Positions 17,489 to 27,052 of a stretch of 46,417 nt of DNA are shown in pieces (position 1 is the first letter of the stretch; the number at the start of each line of letters is the position of its first letter). Made by a program: the position numbers and the translations under genes. The notes below the pieces were generated by a model, which had not been told where the DNA came from, made no database searches, and saw only the letters and a list, made by a program, of their open reading frames with translations. Source of the stretch: Ancylomarina longa (GTDB lineage Bacteria > Bacteroidota > Bacteroidia > Bacteroidales > Marinifilaceae); assembly GCF_003996985.1 (NCBI RefSeq), contig NZ_RJJX01000004.1, positions 1 through 46,417 of the forward strand. The letters run 5' to 3'.

Positions 17489-17538
17489 TGTTAGATAGCT
17501 TATATTAGTTGTTAGATAGCTTATATTAGTTGTTAGAT
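17489..17538. repeat. 21-bp tandem direct repeat in the leader of the symporter gene
   Basis: Two identical 21-bp copies (17489-17509 and 17510-17530) start TGTTAGATAGC and are followed by a third partial copy of 8 bases (17531-17538). They end 9 bases before the symporter start codon on the minus strand. 21 bp is two helical turns. No hairpin is apparent. Confidence 0.9.
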
Positions 17539-17565
17539 TTGAGCATCTGTTGATCCCTCACTGCT

Positions 17566-19821
17566 TTACTTATGATGCGCCTTTAACTGAAATTCTATTT
17601 TTCCTCCTTTGGTAATATCTGCATGATTCAAAAACAGCCTGTTTAGTGTTTTGCCATTGCGTTTTACTTCATTAATATAGATTTCTTCAGGAGAATTTCT
17701 GTGTGTGATAATTTCCAATGTTTTCCCCGGGTAAAATTCGGGATCGAGCTGAATGCTTATTTTATCGAATACCGGACTGGTAAGCGCATAATTCATATTT
17801 CCCGGACATACAGGATACATTCCCATCATGCTATAAACAATCCATGATGATAAGGTGCCGCAATCGTCGTTACCGGGAATACCATCGGGAGCGTTTTTGA
17901 AATAGGTATCTATTAATCGGTGTACCTCTTTTTGCGTTCTCCACTCTTCGCCCTTAAAATAAGTAAACAGGTAGGGATAGTGAATATCCGGTTCGTTCGC
18001 CATATCGAACAAATTATCGTCGAAAACTTTCTGCAGTTTATGCACGAATTTTTGCTTGCCTCCCATTAGTTTGCTTAAACCTTTTATATCATGCGGAACG
18101 CAAAAAGTATATTGCCAAGCCGTTCCCTCGTGAAAACCCGGGCAGGCTTCGAAATTCTCTCCCTGTCGGGGATTAAAATCATTTAAAAAACTTCCATCCT
18201 CCAGTCGTGGACGAAGCATCCCAAAATCCTTGTCGAAATAGGCTTTATATGCCAAAGACTGTTTTAGGAATTTCTTGTAATCGTCCTTTTTGTGCAATGC
18301 TTTTGCAAACTGAGCCAAATTCCAATCGGCAATATAATACTCCAGTGCATGAGAAACCGAATTGTCGAATTCCTCTTTTAAAGGGACAAATCCTTTCTCT
18401 AAATAGGAATCAATATCTGGTCTTAACTTATTGTTTTTCCCTTCGGTAGTAGCCGATTTGAACATAGCCTGATATGCTGCCTCCACATCAAAGTCGGTTA
18501 ATCCACGCAAGTAAGCATCCACAATAACCGGAATAGCAGGATCGCCTTCCATCACATGCGTTTCCTTGCTGTTTAGTTCCCACTTTGGCAACCAGCCACT
18601 TTCCTTATACATATCAATCATCGAACGCATCATATCCAGTTGTTCGGCAGGATATAACAAAGACATAAGCGGATGAAAATTGCGGTAAGTATCCCATAAG
18701 GAAAAGACAGAATATCTGTCGTGCTTTGTGTTTTCCCTTATTTCAAATGATCCCATTGCCGGATATTGCCCGTTTGCATCATTAATAATATTAGGATGAA
18801 TCTGAGTATGATATAAAGCGGTATAAAAGATTGTTTTCTGATCTTTAGTTCCTCCTTCTACTTTCACCCTGCTCAATACATCGTTCCATTGGGTGGTAGC
18901 CTCTTGTTTTGTTTTTTCAAAATCGAAATGATTCGATTCCATATCTAAATTTAATCGGGCATTAGCAATGCTTACATAGGAAACACCTACTTCAACCAGT
19001 ATCTGCTCCTTTTCTTCGGTAGAGAAAGTAAAATAAGCTCCCACCTCATCGCCACACATCTCAGGAGTATAGTTCTGATAATATTTGATTTGCCCATCGG
19101 TATCGCTCCATGCTGATTCCGCTTGCATAGCAGGCATTTTCTTCCAAACACCGAATGATTCGGCGGCCTTACTAAATCGGGCAACGAAATACACAGGACG
19201 TTCCGATCCCGCGTTATAACAAAAGCTCCCGGTCATTCGCGATCCCTCGATTTCCCGATTATTTACGATACGCACCTTTGCTCCCGATTCATTCGTTAGT
19301 CCCAAGCCCATATTTAATAGAATATGAGATTCCCCCTTGGGAAAAGTGTAACGGCTAATCCCTGTTCTTTTGCTTGCACTCATCTCGGCAATAATCCCGT
19401 ATTTTTTTAAATCAGTACGGTAATAACCCGGATTGGCTTGTTGATTTTCCATGATCGATCCGTAAATTTTAGGATCGGCATTAACTTGCCCTGTGGTTGG
19501 CATGAGCAGAATAACGCCCAATTCGGGACAACCAACACCGCTAAGGTTTACATGCGAAAATCCCGTAAGGTAAACGTTATTGAATGCGTAGGGAGCAGAC
19601 CACCAACGCGTATCCTTGTCGTAAGTATTCAGATCAGATCCGGAAACGTTAAAAGGAGATACGGAAACCATACCACGCGGTACAAGTGCTCCGGGATTGG
19701 TCGTTCCGAAATTAGCCGACCCAATAAAAGGATTTACGTAATCGGTAAATTGTGCAAAACAATTTGTACTCAGGAATAAAATAAACAAGCATCCTGTAAA
19801 GCGTTTCATCAAAGATTGCAT
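17566..19821 (-). CDS. GH92 alpha-mannosidase (first of three, distal to susC)
   Basis: A 751-residue exported GH92 exo-alpha-mannosidase. The signal peptide (MKRFTGCLFILFLSTNCFAQ, from the second Met) has a plain signal peptidase I site rather than a lipobox, unlike the other two GH92s. Family motifs: TDYVNPFIGSANFG, the HEGTAWQYTF segment holding the probable catalytic acid, and GNDDCGTLSSWIVYSMMGMY near the calcium and base site. GH92 enzymes are calcium-dependent inverting exo-mannosidases acting on alpha-1,2, -1,3, -1,4 or -1,6 linkages; linkage is not readable. ATGs at 19866, 19821 and 19809 are possible. The 41-bp hairpin array lies upstream, so it may be transcribed apart from GH97. 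Confidence 0.93.
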   Translation of the reverse strand: MQSLMKRFTGCLFILFLSTNCFAQFTDYVNPFIGSANFGTTNPGALVPRGMVSVSPFNVSGSDLNTYDKDTRWWSAPYAFNNVYLTGFSHVNLSGVGCPELGVILLMPTTGQVNADPKIYGSIMENQQANPGYYRTDLKKYGIIAEMSASKRTGISRYTFPKGESHILLNMGLGLTNESGAKVRIVNNREIEGSRMTGSFCYNAGSERPVYFVARFSKAAESFGVWKKMPAMQAESAWSDTDGQIKYYQNYTPEMCGDEVGAYFTFSTEEKEQILVEVGVSYVSIANARLNLDMESNHFDFEKTKQEATTQWNDVLSRVKVEGGTKDQKTIFYTALYHTQIHPNIINDANGQYPAMGSFEIRENTKHDRYSVFSLWDTYRNFHPLMSLLYPAEQLDMMRSMIDMYKESGWLPKWELNSKETHVMEGDPAIPVIVDAYLRGLTDFDVEAAYQAMFKSATTEGKNNKLRPDIDSYLEKGFVPLKEEFDNSVSHALEYYIADWNLAQFAKALHKKDDYKKFLKQSLAYKAYFDKDFGMLRPRLEDGSFLNDFNPRQGENFEACPGFHEGTAWQYTFCVPHDIKGLSKLMGGKQKFVHKLQKVFDDNLFDMANEPDIHYPYLFTYFKGEEWRTQKEVHRLIDTYFKNAPDGIPGNDDCGTLSSWIVYSMMGMYPVCPGNMNYALTSPVFDKISIQLDPEFYPGKTLEIITHRNSPEEIYINEVKRNGKTLNRLFLNHADITKGGKIEFQLKAHHK

Positions 19822-19995
19822 TTGTTCGATTGTTGAGGTAAAAAAATATACCGAACGGGATTTCAACTAGCCAAGCATCTCCCCGTACGGTTATCCAATT
19901 TATCTGTAAGCCAAAATAAAGTCTTTGCGGTTAAAACCTGATTAATTTTAAGGTTAATCCGACCATTCATTCATTAATCAAGGAAATTGTAGTGA

Positions 19996-20248
19996 CAGAT
20001 GAAGTGCAAAAATAAAAAGTCAGTTCATCGGAATCTCCGATGAGGTGAAAAAACAAAAAAATCACTCATCGGAGTCTCCGATAAGTCGAAAAAGCAAAAA
20101 AATCATCCATCGGAGTCTCCGATAAGTCAAAAAAATAAAAAAATCATCCATCGGAGTCTCCGATGAGTCGAAAAAGCAAAAAAATCATCCATCGGAGTCT
20201 CCGATGAGGCAAAAAAGCAAAAAGTCAGCTCATCTGAATTCCAGATGA
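19996..20248. repeat. 41-bp tandem array of palindromic hairpins between the GH97 and GH92 genes
   Basis: Six palindromes recur at an exact 41-bp period (their left-arm ends at 20032, 20073, 20114, 20155, 20196, 20237), plus a decayed right arm at 19996-20002. The core is TCATCGGAGTCTCCGATGA: 8-bp arms around a 3-base loop. The 22-bp spacers are A-rich on the plus strand, so on the minus strand, the direction of transcription, each hairpin is followed by T7 and T5 runs. The last unit (20230-20248) carries TCATCTG/CAGATGA, a compensatory G-C to T-A change. 41 is not a multiple of three, so this is not coding. The remainder of 19867-20343 holds no gene; 19867-19995 presumably contains the GH92 promoter. 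Confidence 0.95.
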
Positions 20249-20343
20249 ATCAAAAAGATAAAAAGATAGCTGAACGGATTTTTTGATAAGTCTTTAAAAA
20301 TGGAATGTTCGCAGGAAATAACTCCCAATTGCTTCTTTTGTGT

Positions 20344-22356
20344 TTATTCTTTTATTTCTTCAATTTCGATAGCCTGCCCTCCACTCTTTTTCATCTTAAC
20401 AGATAATTTTGTGTGACAATCTACCACTCTTTGCATGATTTTAATAGCTGTAGGATTATCCTTTAAGCGAGTATTTTCGTCATCGGCATAAATGCTTGCT
20501 TTGTATTTTGTCTTTTCTTTTAAAAAGGATAAATCCAATGTTATTTCTCTGGCATTTTCATCCGTAATTGCACCAATATACCAGTTGTCGCCTTTCCTGC
20601 GGGCAACAGCAAAGTAATCTCCTATTTCGGCAGCAAGTACTTTCGATGCCTCGAAATCGGCAGGCAGATCCTTGAAAAATTGAAATGCCGGTTGATCTTT
20701 ATAGTTAGAAATCATATCCGAAGCCATTTGCAAGGGACTATACAAACAAACCCAGAGTGCTAACTGCTTTGCAAGTGTGGTATTTACCCTACTATTTCCC
20801 TTGTCGTTGCTATTCCACTTGCGATACTTTCCTCTGTTTTTGTATAAAATATCAAAGGTGCCGGGCGTGTAATCGATAGGACCACCCAAACAACGGGTAA
20901 ATGGCAAAATCACATGATGCTCGGGAGGATTACCGGCACTCCATCCGTTCCATTCCATGCCGCGGGCACCTTCTCTTGTCATCATGTTAGGATAAGTTCG
21001 GCTTATTCCGGTGGCCTTAATCGGCTCGTGCGCATCTACCATTAAATGATACTTTGCTGCCATTTTTACCACTTTCCGATAATGCTGCACCATCTTTTGT
21101 CCGTGATGATGTTGACCATTCGGAATAGGTCCGGCATAACCGGTTTTCACCACTCTAATCCCTTGCTCGTGCAGTTGCTGAAAGGCTTTCTCCATGCGCT
21201 CTTCATAGTATAAATAATCTCCTCCCGTTTCGTGATGTCCAATTAATTCCACTCCTTTTGCCTTGGCATACCGGACGATTTCCGGTATATCGAAATCGGC
21301 ATAGGCTGTGGTCTGATCAAAAGCTTTTGGTTTCCCCCAGTTTTCCCATCCGGTATTCCAACCTTCGGCTAATACGGCATTTATGTGATGATCGGCGGCA
21401 AAATCGATATATCGCTTCATATTTTCGGTAGTCGCTCCATGTTTCGGCCCCATCGTCCAGGTTTCTATACCCAGATGCATCCCCCACCAAATACCTATAT
21501 ATTTCATTGGTTCAATCCAATCGGCAGCATCCAGTACACAAGGATCATTTAAATTCTGAATCAGGTTCGATTCCACCAATCCGGCTGCATTTTTACTTAT
21601 CGTGATGGTTCTCCAAGGAGATAGAAGCGAATCTTTTAGTCTTACTTTAACGCCATCGGGCCAGGGAACCAAATTGACTTCAAAATTGGTTCCTCCGATA
21701 TTTTTTAGGGTCATGCCAGCGTAATCGGTAAGATTTGCTTCATGAATACTCAAATAAATCCCCTTATCGGTTTTAAAGGTGACGGGAGTATTTGCATCTG
21801 CAACCTCACTAATTCCGGTAGTGCGATACAACATCTCATAGCTGTCGAAATTCGCGGGTATAGACCAGGCAGTACCATTTTGTGCGATATTAAACTCAGT
21901 CAACTCTTTACGGATAATAATACTATCCAGACCACTTTGCCGGGGTATCTCATATCGAAATCCTAAGCCATCGTTGAATAGGCGAACATGCAATTTAAGC
22001 AAGTATTTCTTTTGATTTTGAATAGTTAAACTAAGTTCGTTATAACGATTCCCAATAGAATTATTGGGTCCCCATACCGGTTTCCATACTTCCGAAAATT
22101 GCTTTCTTTCCACATTTTCCAAACTCAAAGCTTTCCCGAAATTGATATTTCCTGTCAATCCCAATTGAGATGCTAAGATAATTTGCTGTTGATATCCTTT
22201 TAACTGATAAAACAATTGCCCCTTCTCATTAAGGATGATTCTCACCTCTTTATTACCATCCGGAGATTGCAATACTAGTTCTTTACCCGATGTACAAGCC
22301 GCTCCAAAAAAAAGAACAAGGATAACAAATAGAATAAATACATCTTTGAATTTCAT
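20344..22356 (-). CDS. GH97 family lipoprotein, inverting alpha-glucosidase type (SusB-like)
   Basis: A 670-residue GH97 enzyme with a lipoprotein signal (lipobox GAAC, Cys21), so membrane-anchored and facing the periplasm or surface. The N-terminal beta-sandwich (30-270) precedes a TIM barrel. Glu376 in HHETGG, Glu444 in DAHEP and Glu468 in RGMEWNGW match the spacing of SusB Glu439, Glu508 and Glu532 (bases and acid), which marks the inverting, calcium-dependent clade rather than the retaining alpha-galactosidase clade. The expected activity is release of glucose from alpha-glucosides. It follows the GH92 gene after 109 bases with a hairpin between, and is followed by the 41-bp hairpin array. 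Confidence 0.93.
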   Translation of the reverse strand: MKFKDVFILFVILVLFFGAACTSGKELVLQSPDGNKEVRIILNEKGQLFYQLKGYQQQIILASQLGLTGNINFGKALSLENVERKQFSEVWKPVWGPNNSIGNRYNELSLTIQNQKKYLLKLHVRLFNDGLGFRYEIPRQSGLDSIIIRKELTEFNIAQNGTAWSIPANFDSYEMLYRTTGISEVADANTPVTFKTDKGIYLSIHEANLTDYAGMTLKNIGGTNFEVNLVPWPDGVKVRLKDSLLSPWRTITISKNAAGLVESNLIQNLNDPCVLDAADWIEPMKYIGIWWGMHLGIETWTMGPKHGATTENMKRYIDFAADHHINAVLAEGWNTGWENWGKPKAFDQTTAYADFDIPEIVRYAKAKGVELIGHHETGGDYLYYEERMEKAFQQLHEQGIRVVKTGYAGPIPNGQHHHGQKMVQHYRKVVKMAAKYHLMVDAHEPIKATGISRTYPNMMTREGARGMEWNGWSAGNPPEHHVILPFTRCLGGPIDYTPGTFDILYKNRGKYRKWNSNDKGNSRVNTTLAKQLALWVCLYSPLQMASDMISNYKDQPAFQFFKDLPADFEASKVLAAEIGDYFAVARRKGDNWYIGAITDENAREITLDLSFLKEKTKYKASIYADDENTRLKDNPTAIKIMQRVVDCHTKLSVKMKKSGGQAIEIEEIKE

Positions 22357-22377
22357 TACTATAAATTTTTGCTAAAG

Positions 22378-22405
22378 AAAGCCCACAAATAATATTGTGA
22401 GCTTT
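22378..22405 (-). terminator. Intercistronic hairpin between GH92 and GH97
   Basis: An 11-bp stem (22378-22388 with 22395-22405) has one pair that is a G-U wobble in the minus-strand RNA and a 6-base loop. It is followed on the minus strand by TTTCTTT-type sequence, so it would terminate weakly. It may cap or stabilise the upstream mRNA or attenuate GH97 expression. Confidence 0.5.
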
Positions 22406-22465
22406 TACTTCAATTATTTTAACACCTTCAAGCACCTTAGGATTGTTTTAGCTCTCCTCATCGCT

Positions 22466-24766
22466 TTATTTGCTCATAGAATATGGCATACTTTCTTGCT
22501 TAACTCCTCTGTGTTTATTGGGTTGAGCAGACATATCGAACTCAAGACTGCCACCTTTTAAAATATCAGAGTGCCTGATAAAGTTCGCATCATACTCTTT
22601 GCCATTCCATTTTAAATCCTCAACAAAAACATTTTTAGGATTGTTATTCTTGCTGGTGATGGTGAAAGTATTTCCGTTCTCCAGGCTCAATGTTACTTTA
22701 TCGAACAAGGGGGATCCGAAAACATACTCGCCAGATCCCGGACAAACGGGATAAAATCCCATAGAACTAAAAACATACCAAGCGGAGGTCTGACCATTAT
22801 CTTCGTCGCCACAATATCCATCGGCTTGAGGATTGTATAACTTATCCATTACCTCACGAACCCTGCTTTGTGCTTTCCAAGGTTCTCCGGCAAAGTTGTA
22901 CAGGTATATCATATGCTGTATAGGCTGATTTCCGTGAGCATAATTTCCCATGTTGGCAATTTGCATTTCACGAATCTCATGAATGGTTGTGCCATAATAC
23001 GAATCGTCGAATTTAGGTGGCATTTCAAATACGGTATCCAGAGTGGAAATAAATTTCTCCTTCCCTCCCATCAGATGAATCAAACCATTCACATCCTGAA
23101 ATACCGACCAGGTGTAATGCAAACTATTTCCTTCGGTAAAAGCATCTCCCCATTTTAAAGGATTAAAGGGAGATTGAAAAGTTCCGTTTTTATTTTTACC
23201 GCGCATTAAGCCAGATTCTTTATCGAATACATTCCTGTAATTTTGCGCCCGTTTGGCAAACAAATCTATTTCTGCTTGCGGACGATCTAACTTCTGAGCC
23301 AATTTCCAGATACAAAAGTCTGCGTAGGAATACTCTAAAGTTCTTGCCACATTTTCATTAATCCCTACGTTGTAAGGAACATATCCCAGTTCGTTATAGT
23401 AATCTGCACCATAGCGACCCACCGAGGTGATATCTGATTTATATCCTTTGGTATTCTTTAAAATTGCTTCGTACAGCGTTTCTATATCAAAGCCACGGAT
23501 TCCTTTTAGATAAGCATCTGCAATAATGGATGTGGAATTAGAACCTATCATACAGCCTCTATGTCCCGGACTTGCCCATTCGGGCAACCAACCACTTTCC
23601 TTATAAGTATTTGCCAATCCTTCCATAATTTGAGTATCCAAATCGGGATACATCAAGGTAAAGAATGGAAAGACTGCCCGGAACGTATCCCAAAAGCCAT
23701 TATCTGTAAACATGTAGCCGGGCAATACTTTACCATTATAAGGACTGTAATGAATTACTTCATTTTTATCATTTATTTCATAAAACTTTCGTGGGAATAA
23801 CAACACACGATATAAGCAGGAATAAAAAGTCTTCAACTGATCGTCGGTTCCGCCTTCTACTTTAATTCTGGAAAGCTCGTTCTCCCAAGCTTGCTTCGCC
23901 TTGGCTAAAACCTCATCGAAACTTTTTGTTCCTATTTCGCGATCCAGATTCAACTGCGCCTGCTCCGGACTTACAAACGAAGAAGCAACTTTTACATGAA
24001 CCACTTCTCCCTTCTTGGTTTTGAAGCCAACAACTGCACCTACATGATCGCCACTTGCAAAAGTTGAACCCTTACTTAACTTATCACCTTTCCAGGTATT
24101 TATTACTTCAAAATCTTTATCGAATTCTGCAACAAAATAGTTGTGAAAATTTGCAGGAACACCACCACTGTTATTCCGGCAGTATCCAATAATCTTTCTT
24201 TCCTCCGGAAGAATCTTCACTTCGGAACCTTTAAAAAACCCATCCAGAAGAATATAAGATTTTTCACTCTTTGGAAATGTAAAGCGAAACATTGCTGCCC
24301 GCTCGGTTGGAGTTAATTCTACCCTTACATCATAATCTGCCAGATAAACTTTATAATAGTTTGGATTGGCAACTTCCGCTTTGTGCGAAAACCAGGATGC
24401 TCTTTCGTCCTCCTTAAATTTTAAATCGCCGGTAACAGCCATCAACGAAAATGCTGCATAATCATTAATCCACGGACTCGGTTGATGTGTTTGCTTTATT
24501 CCTCTGATTTTTTTTGCATCATAAGCATAGCACCATCCATTTCCCATCTCGCCAGTCTGTGGAGTCCAAAAGTTCATTCCCCAAGGCATAGCTATTGCAG
24601 GATATGTATTCCCATTTGACAGGGTATAATCAGAATCGGTTCCCATTAAGGGATTTACAAAATCGACTAAGGATTGTTCCGTGTGAATTTCCTTTGCACC
24701 ACTGCAAGCCGATAGCAACACGGTAAATAGTAATATTAAAAGCTTCGTTTTCTTCATTCTTTTCAA
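22466..24766 (-). CDS. GH92 alpha-mannosidase lipoprotein (divergent active-site segment)
   Basis: A 766-residue GH92 enzyme with lipobox LLSAC (Cys21), so an anchored lipoprotein. Motifs: VDFVNPLMGTDSDYTLSNGN at the start and GDEDNGQTSAWYVFSSMGFY near the C-terminal catalytic site. In the catalytic acid segment it reads FTEGNSLHYTW where most exo-alpha-1,2-mannosidases, and the neighbour, have EGNAWQY; in the next substrate-contact region it has HGNQPIQH instead of HGNEPSHH. Both changes suggest a different linkage or acceptor than its neighbour. The N-terminus also lacks the usual glycine-rich GSGGHGH stretch. It starts 3 bases after the stop of the next GH92, so the two are translationally coupled. 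Confidence 0.94.
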   Translation of the reverse strand: MKRMKKTKLLILLFTVLLSACSGAKEIHTEQSLVDFVNPLMGTDSDYTLSNGNTYPAIAMPWGMNFWTPQTGEMGNGWCYAYDAKKIRGIKQTHQPSPWINDYAAFSLMAVTGDLKFKEDERASWFSHKAEVANPNYYKVYLADYDVRVELTPTERAAMFRFTFPKSEKSYILLDGFFKGSEVKILPEERKIIGYCRNNSGGVPANFHNYFVAEFDKDFEVINTWKGDKLSKGSTFASGDHVGAVVGFKTKKGEVVHVKVASSFVSPEQAQLNLDREIGTKSFDEVLAKAKQAWENELSRIKVEGGTDDQLKTFYSCLYRVLLFPRKFYEINDKNEVIHYSPYNGKVLPGYMFTDNGFWDTFRAVFPFFTLMYPDLDTQIMEGLANTYKESGWLPEWASPGHRGCMIGSNSTSIIADAYLKGIRGFDIETLYEAILKNTKGYKSDITSVGRYGADYYNELGYVPYNVGINENVARTLEYSYADFCIWKLAQKLDRPQAEIDLFAKRAQNYRNVFDKESGLMRGKNKNGTFQSPFNPLKWGDAFTEGNSLHYTWSVFQDVNGLIHLMGGKEKFISTLDTVFEMPPKFDDSYYGTTIHEIREMQIANMGNYAHGNQPIQHMIYLYNFAGEPWKAQSRVREVMDKLYNPQADGYCGDEDNGQTSAWYVFSSMGFYPVCPGSGEYVFGSPLFDKVTLSLENGNTFTITSKNNNPKNVFVEDLKWNGKEYDANFIRHSDILKGGSLEFDMSAQPNKHRGVKQESMPYSMSK

Positions 24767-24769
24767 ATA

Positions 24770-27052
24770 CTAATAAACTATTGATTTAGGACGATCTTCT
24801 GGTGCTTTTCCAAAATCAGGATTTGGCTTCGCTCCCATTTCAAAAGTGAGTGTACCTCCTTTTACAATATCCTTGTGGGTGATAAAAGATTTTTTATAAT
24901 CCTGCCCATTTAATTTTACAGATTGGATGTATATATTCTTATCGCTGTTATTTCTTGCAACAATCTTAAAAGTCCTATTGCCAGGGAGATTTATACTAAC
25001 TTCATCGAACAATGGACTACCAAAAACATAGGCGCCATTACATGGATTCACCGGATAAAATCCCATGGAGGACATGATATACCATGCAGACATCTGCCCA
25101 CAGTCTTCGTTTCCGGATAAACCATCAGCTTTATCGGTGTATAATTTATTCATGATATAGCGTACCTTTTCGGCAGTTTTATACTGTTGTCCCGCATAAG
25201 CATACAAATAAGTAATATGATGACTTGGCTCGTTACCATGTGCATATTGCCCGATCAATCCTGATATATCAGCCGATGCTCCATGTTCCAAATCGGAAGA
25301 AATAGTAAACAAACTATCTAGTTTAGCCAGGAAAGGCTTATCTCCGCCTAAAAGATTAATTAAACCTTCCGGATCCTGAGGAACCAACCACAAGTATTGC
25401 CATGCATTTCCTTCACAATAGTCATTCACCCGATGTTGTGCCGAAACAGGATCGAATGGAGTTCTCCAGCTTCCATCCAACAATTTTCCTTTCATAAAAC
25501 GATCAGAAGGATCGTAGTACTTTTTATAAGCCTTGGCTCTTTCGGCAAAATATTTTGCATCCTCAACCTTACCGAGTTTTTCGGCTAATTTGCTAATTCC
25601 CCAATCGCTGATAGCATACTCCATAGCACTTGCAACCGATTCGTGCATCATATCAGCAGGAATATATCCGTATTTCATCAGCTCCTTCACTCCTGGTTCA
25701 AAATCACCCATTGCTGTAGTTTTAACTGCTTCGTAGGCCAAATTGTAATCTATACCTTTAAAACCTTTTAAGCAAGCATCAACTACTACTGGTACGGCAC
25801 TATATCCGACCATGGTATTGGTTTCGTTTCCTCTCAAGTGCCAAACTGGAAGTTTACCCTGTTGTTGGTAAATTGCCAACATAGAATTAATCATATCAGG
25901 TACTCTTTCCTGCTGCGTTAAAGTGAATAATGGATTCTCTGTTCGATAAGTATCCCACAATGAGAACAAAGTGTAATTTGTGAAATTCGAATGTTTGTGA
26001 ACTTCTTTATCCACACCCCGATAATCACCATTATGGTCGTTATATAGAGTTGGAGCAATCATACTATGATATAATGCTGTGTAGAAAACTCTTTTTTTAG
26101 CTATATCATCTGTTTTTACCTGTACTTTCGATAACTCGTGATTCCATTTTGCTTGATTCCCTCTAAGAACTTTTTCAAAATCCCAGCTTGGTATTTCGGA
26201 ATTTATATTTGCCAGTGCATTTTCCATGCTTACCGGTGAAATTCCAAATTTAACTTCTATTTTCTCAAATGCATCTGTATGAAACTGAAGGAATGCTTTT
26301 ACTGCTTTTCCTTCTGCAGCATCACCATCTATTTTATTTTGCCCGTTGTAAACACGAATACCTTTCATTGGCTTGGAGAGCACCATTGCAAAATACTCTC
26401 TCTGATCAGCGGCCCATCCCTTTGAAAATCGGTAACCGGCAACAATGGTATCGTTTACCTTATGCAAGAAAGTCTCTGTTGCAGTATCGCCATTTCCTTC
26501 CTTTAAATCAACAATAATTCTTGCCTTTTCTGATTTAGGAAAAGTATATCGGTGTAAAGCTACTCGCTCACTTGTGGTCAATTCAACATCGATATCATAG
26601 GTATCCAGATGAACCTTATAATACCCCGGCTCTACCTTTTCAGACTTATGTTGGTAATAGGAAGCATATCCAATAGTAGGATCGTCTTGCGAACCCGGAT
26701 TAATTTTCAAATCTCCTATAGTTGGCATCAGTAGTAATTCCCCTAAATCGCTACAACCCGTTCCGCTTAAATGAAGGTGAGTAAATCCCTTGACGATGCT
26801 ATCGGAATAATGGTAGGCAGAACACCAATCCCATCCTTTATAAAAATTACTAGGACCTGCCTGAATGCCGCCAAAAGGAACACTCGCTCCAACAAAAACA
26901 TGTCCATGACCTCCTGATCCTATGTAAGGATCTACATATTGAATTAAATCTTCCGTATTATTGGCTGATTTTCCCGCTAATTGACATGAAATAAGGGAAG
27001 ATGCCAACACAAATAAGGCAAAGAGAGTTTTACTATATTTTTGATATTGCAT
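24770..27052 (-). CDS. GH92 alpha-mannosidase lipoprotein, closest to canonical exo-mannosidases
   Basis: A 760-residue GH92 enzyme with a lipoprotein signal (lipobox LISC, Cys23). It has the canonical segments: YVDPYIGSGGHGHVFVGASV at the start, CEGNAWQYLWLVPQDPEGL with the predicted catalytic acid Glu, YAHGNEPSHH, and GNEDCGQMSAWYIMSSMGFYP near the calcium and base site. This pattern matches well-studied exo-alpha-1,2-mannosidases, so it is the best candidate for trimming terminal alpha-1,2-mannose from high-mannose glycans or mannan. It is the first enzyme gene after the surface-binding genes, separated by 255 bases containing a hairpin, and is coupled to the following GH92. Confidence 0.95.
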   Translation of the reverse strand: MQYQKYSKTLFALFVLASSLISCQLAGKSANNTEDLIQYVDPYIGSGGHGHVFVGASVPFGGIQAGPSNFYKGWDWCSAYHYSDSIVKGFTHLHLSGTGCSDLGELLLMPTIGDLKINPGSQDDPTIGYASYYQHKSEKVEPGYYKVHLDTYDIDVELTTSERVALHRYTFPKSEKARIIVDLKEGNGDTATETFLHKVNDTIVAGYRFSKGWAADQREYFAMVLSKPMKGIRVYNGQNKIDGDAAEGKAVKAFLQFHTDAFEKIEVKFGISPVSMENALANINSEIPSWDFEKVLRGNQAKWNHELSKVQVKTDDIAKKRVFYTALYHSMIAPTLYNDHNGDYRGVDKEVHKHSNFTNYTLFSLWDTYRTENPLFTLTQQERVPDMINSMLAIYQQQGKLPVWHLRGNETNTMVGYSAVPVVVDACLKGFKGIDYNLAYEAVKTTAMGDFEPGVKELMKYGYIPADMMHESVASAMEYAISDWGISKLAEKLGKVEDAKYFAERAKAYKKYYDPSDRFMKGKLLDGSWRTPFDPVSAQHRVNDYCEGNAWQYLWLVPQDPEGLINLLGGDKPFLAKLDSLFTISSDLEHGASADISGLIGQYAHGNEPSHHITYLYAYAGQQYKTAEKVRYIMNKLYTDKADGLSGNEDCGQMSAWYIMSSMGFYPVNPCNGAYVFGSPLFDEVSINLPGNRTFKIVARNNSDKNIYIQSVKLNGQDYKKSFITHKDIVKGGTLTFEMGAKPNPDFGKAPEDRPKSIVY

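Noticed and set aside
19996-20248. Regular repeats resembling a CRISPR array
   Set aside because: The spacers are nearly identical A-rich sequence rather than unique, the unit is a palindrome, the period is an exact 41 bp, and no cas genes are nearby. It is a tandem hairpin repeat.
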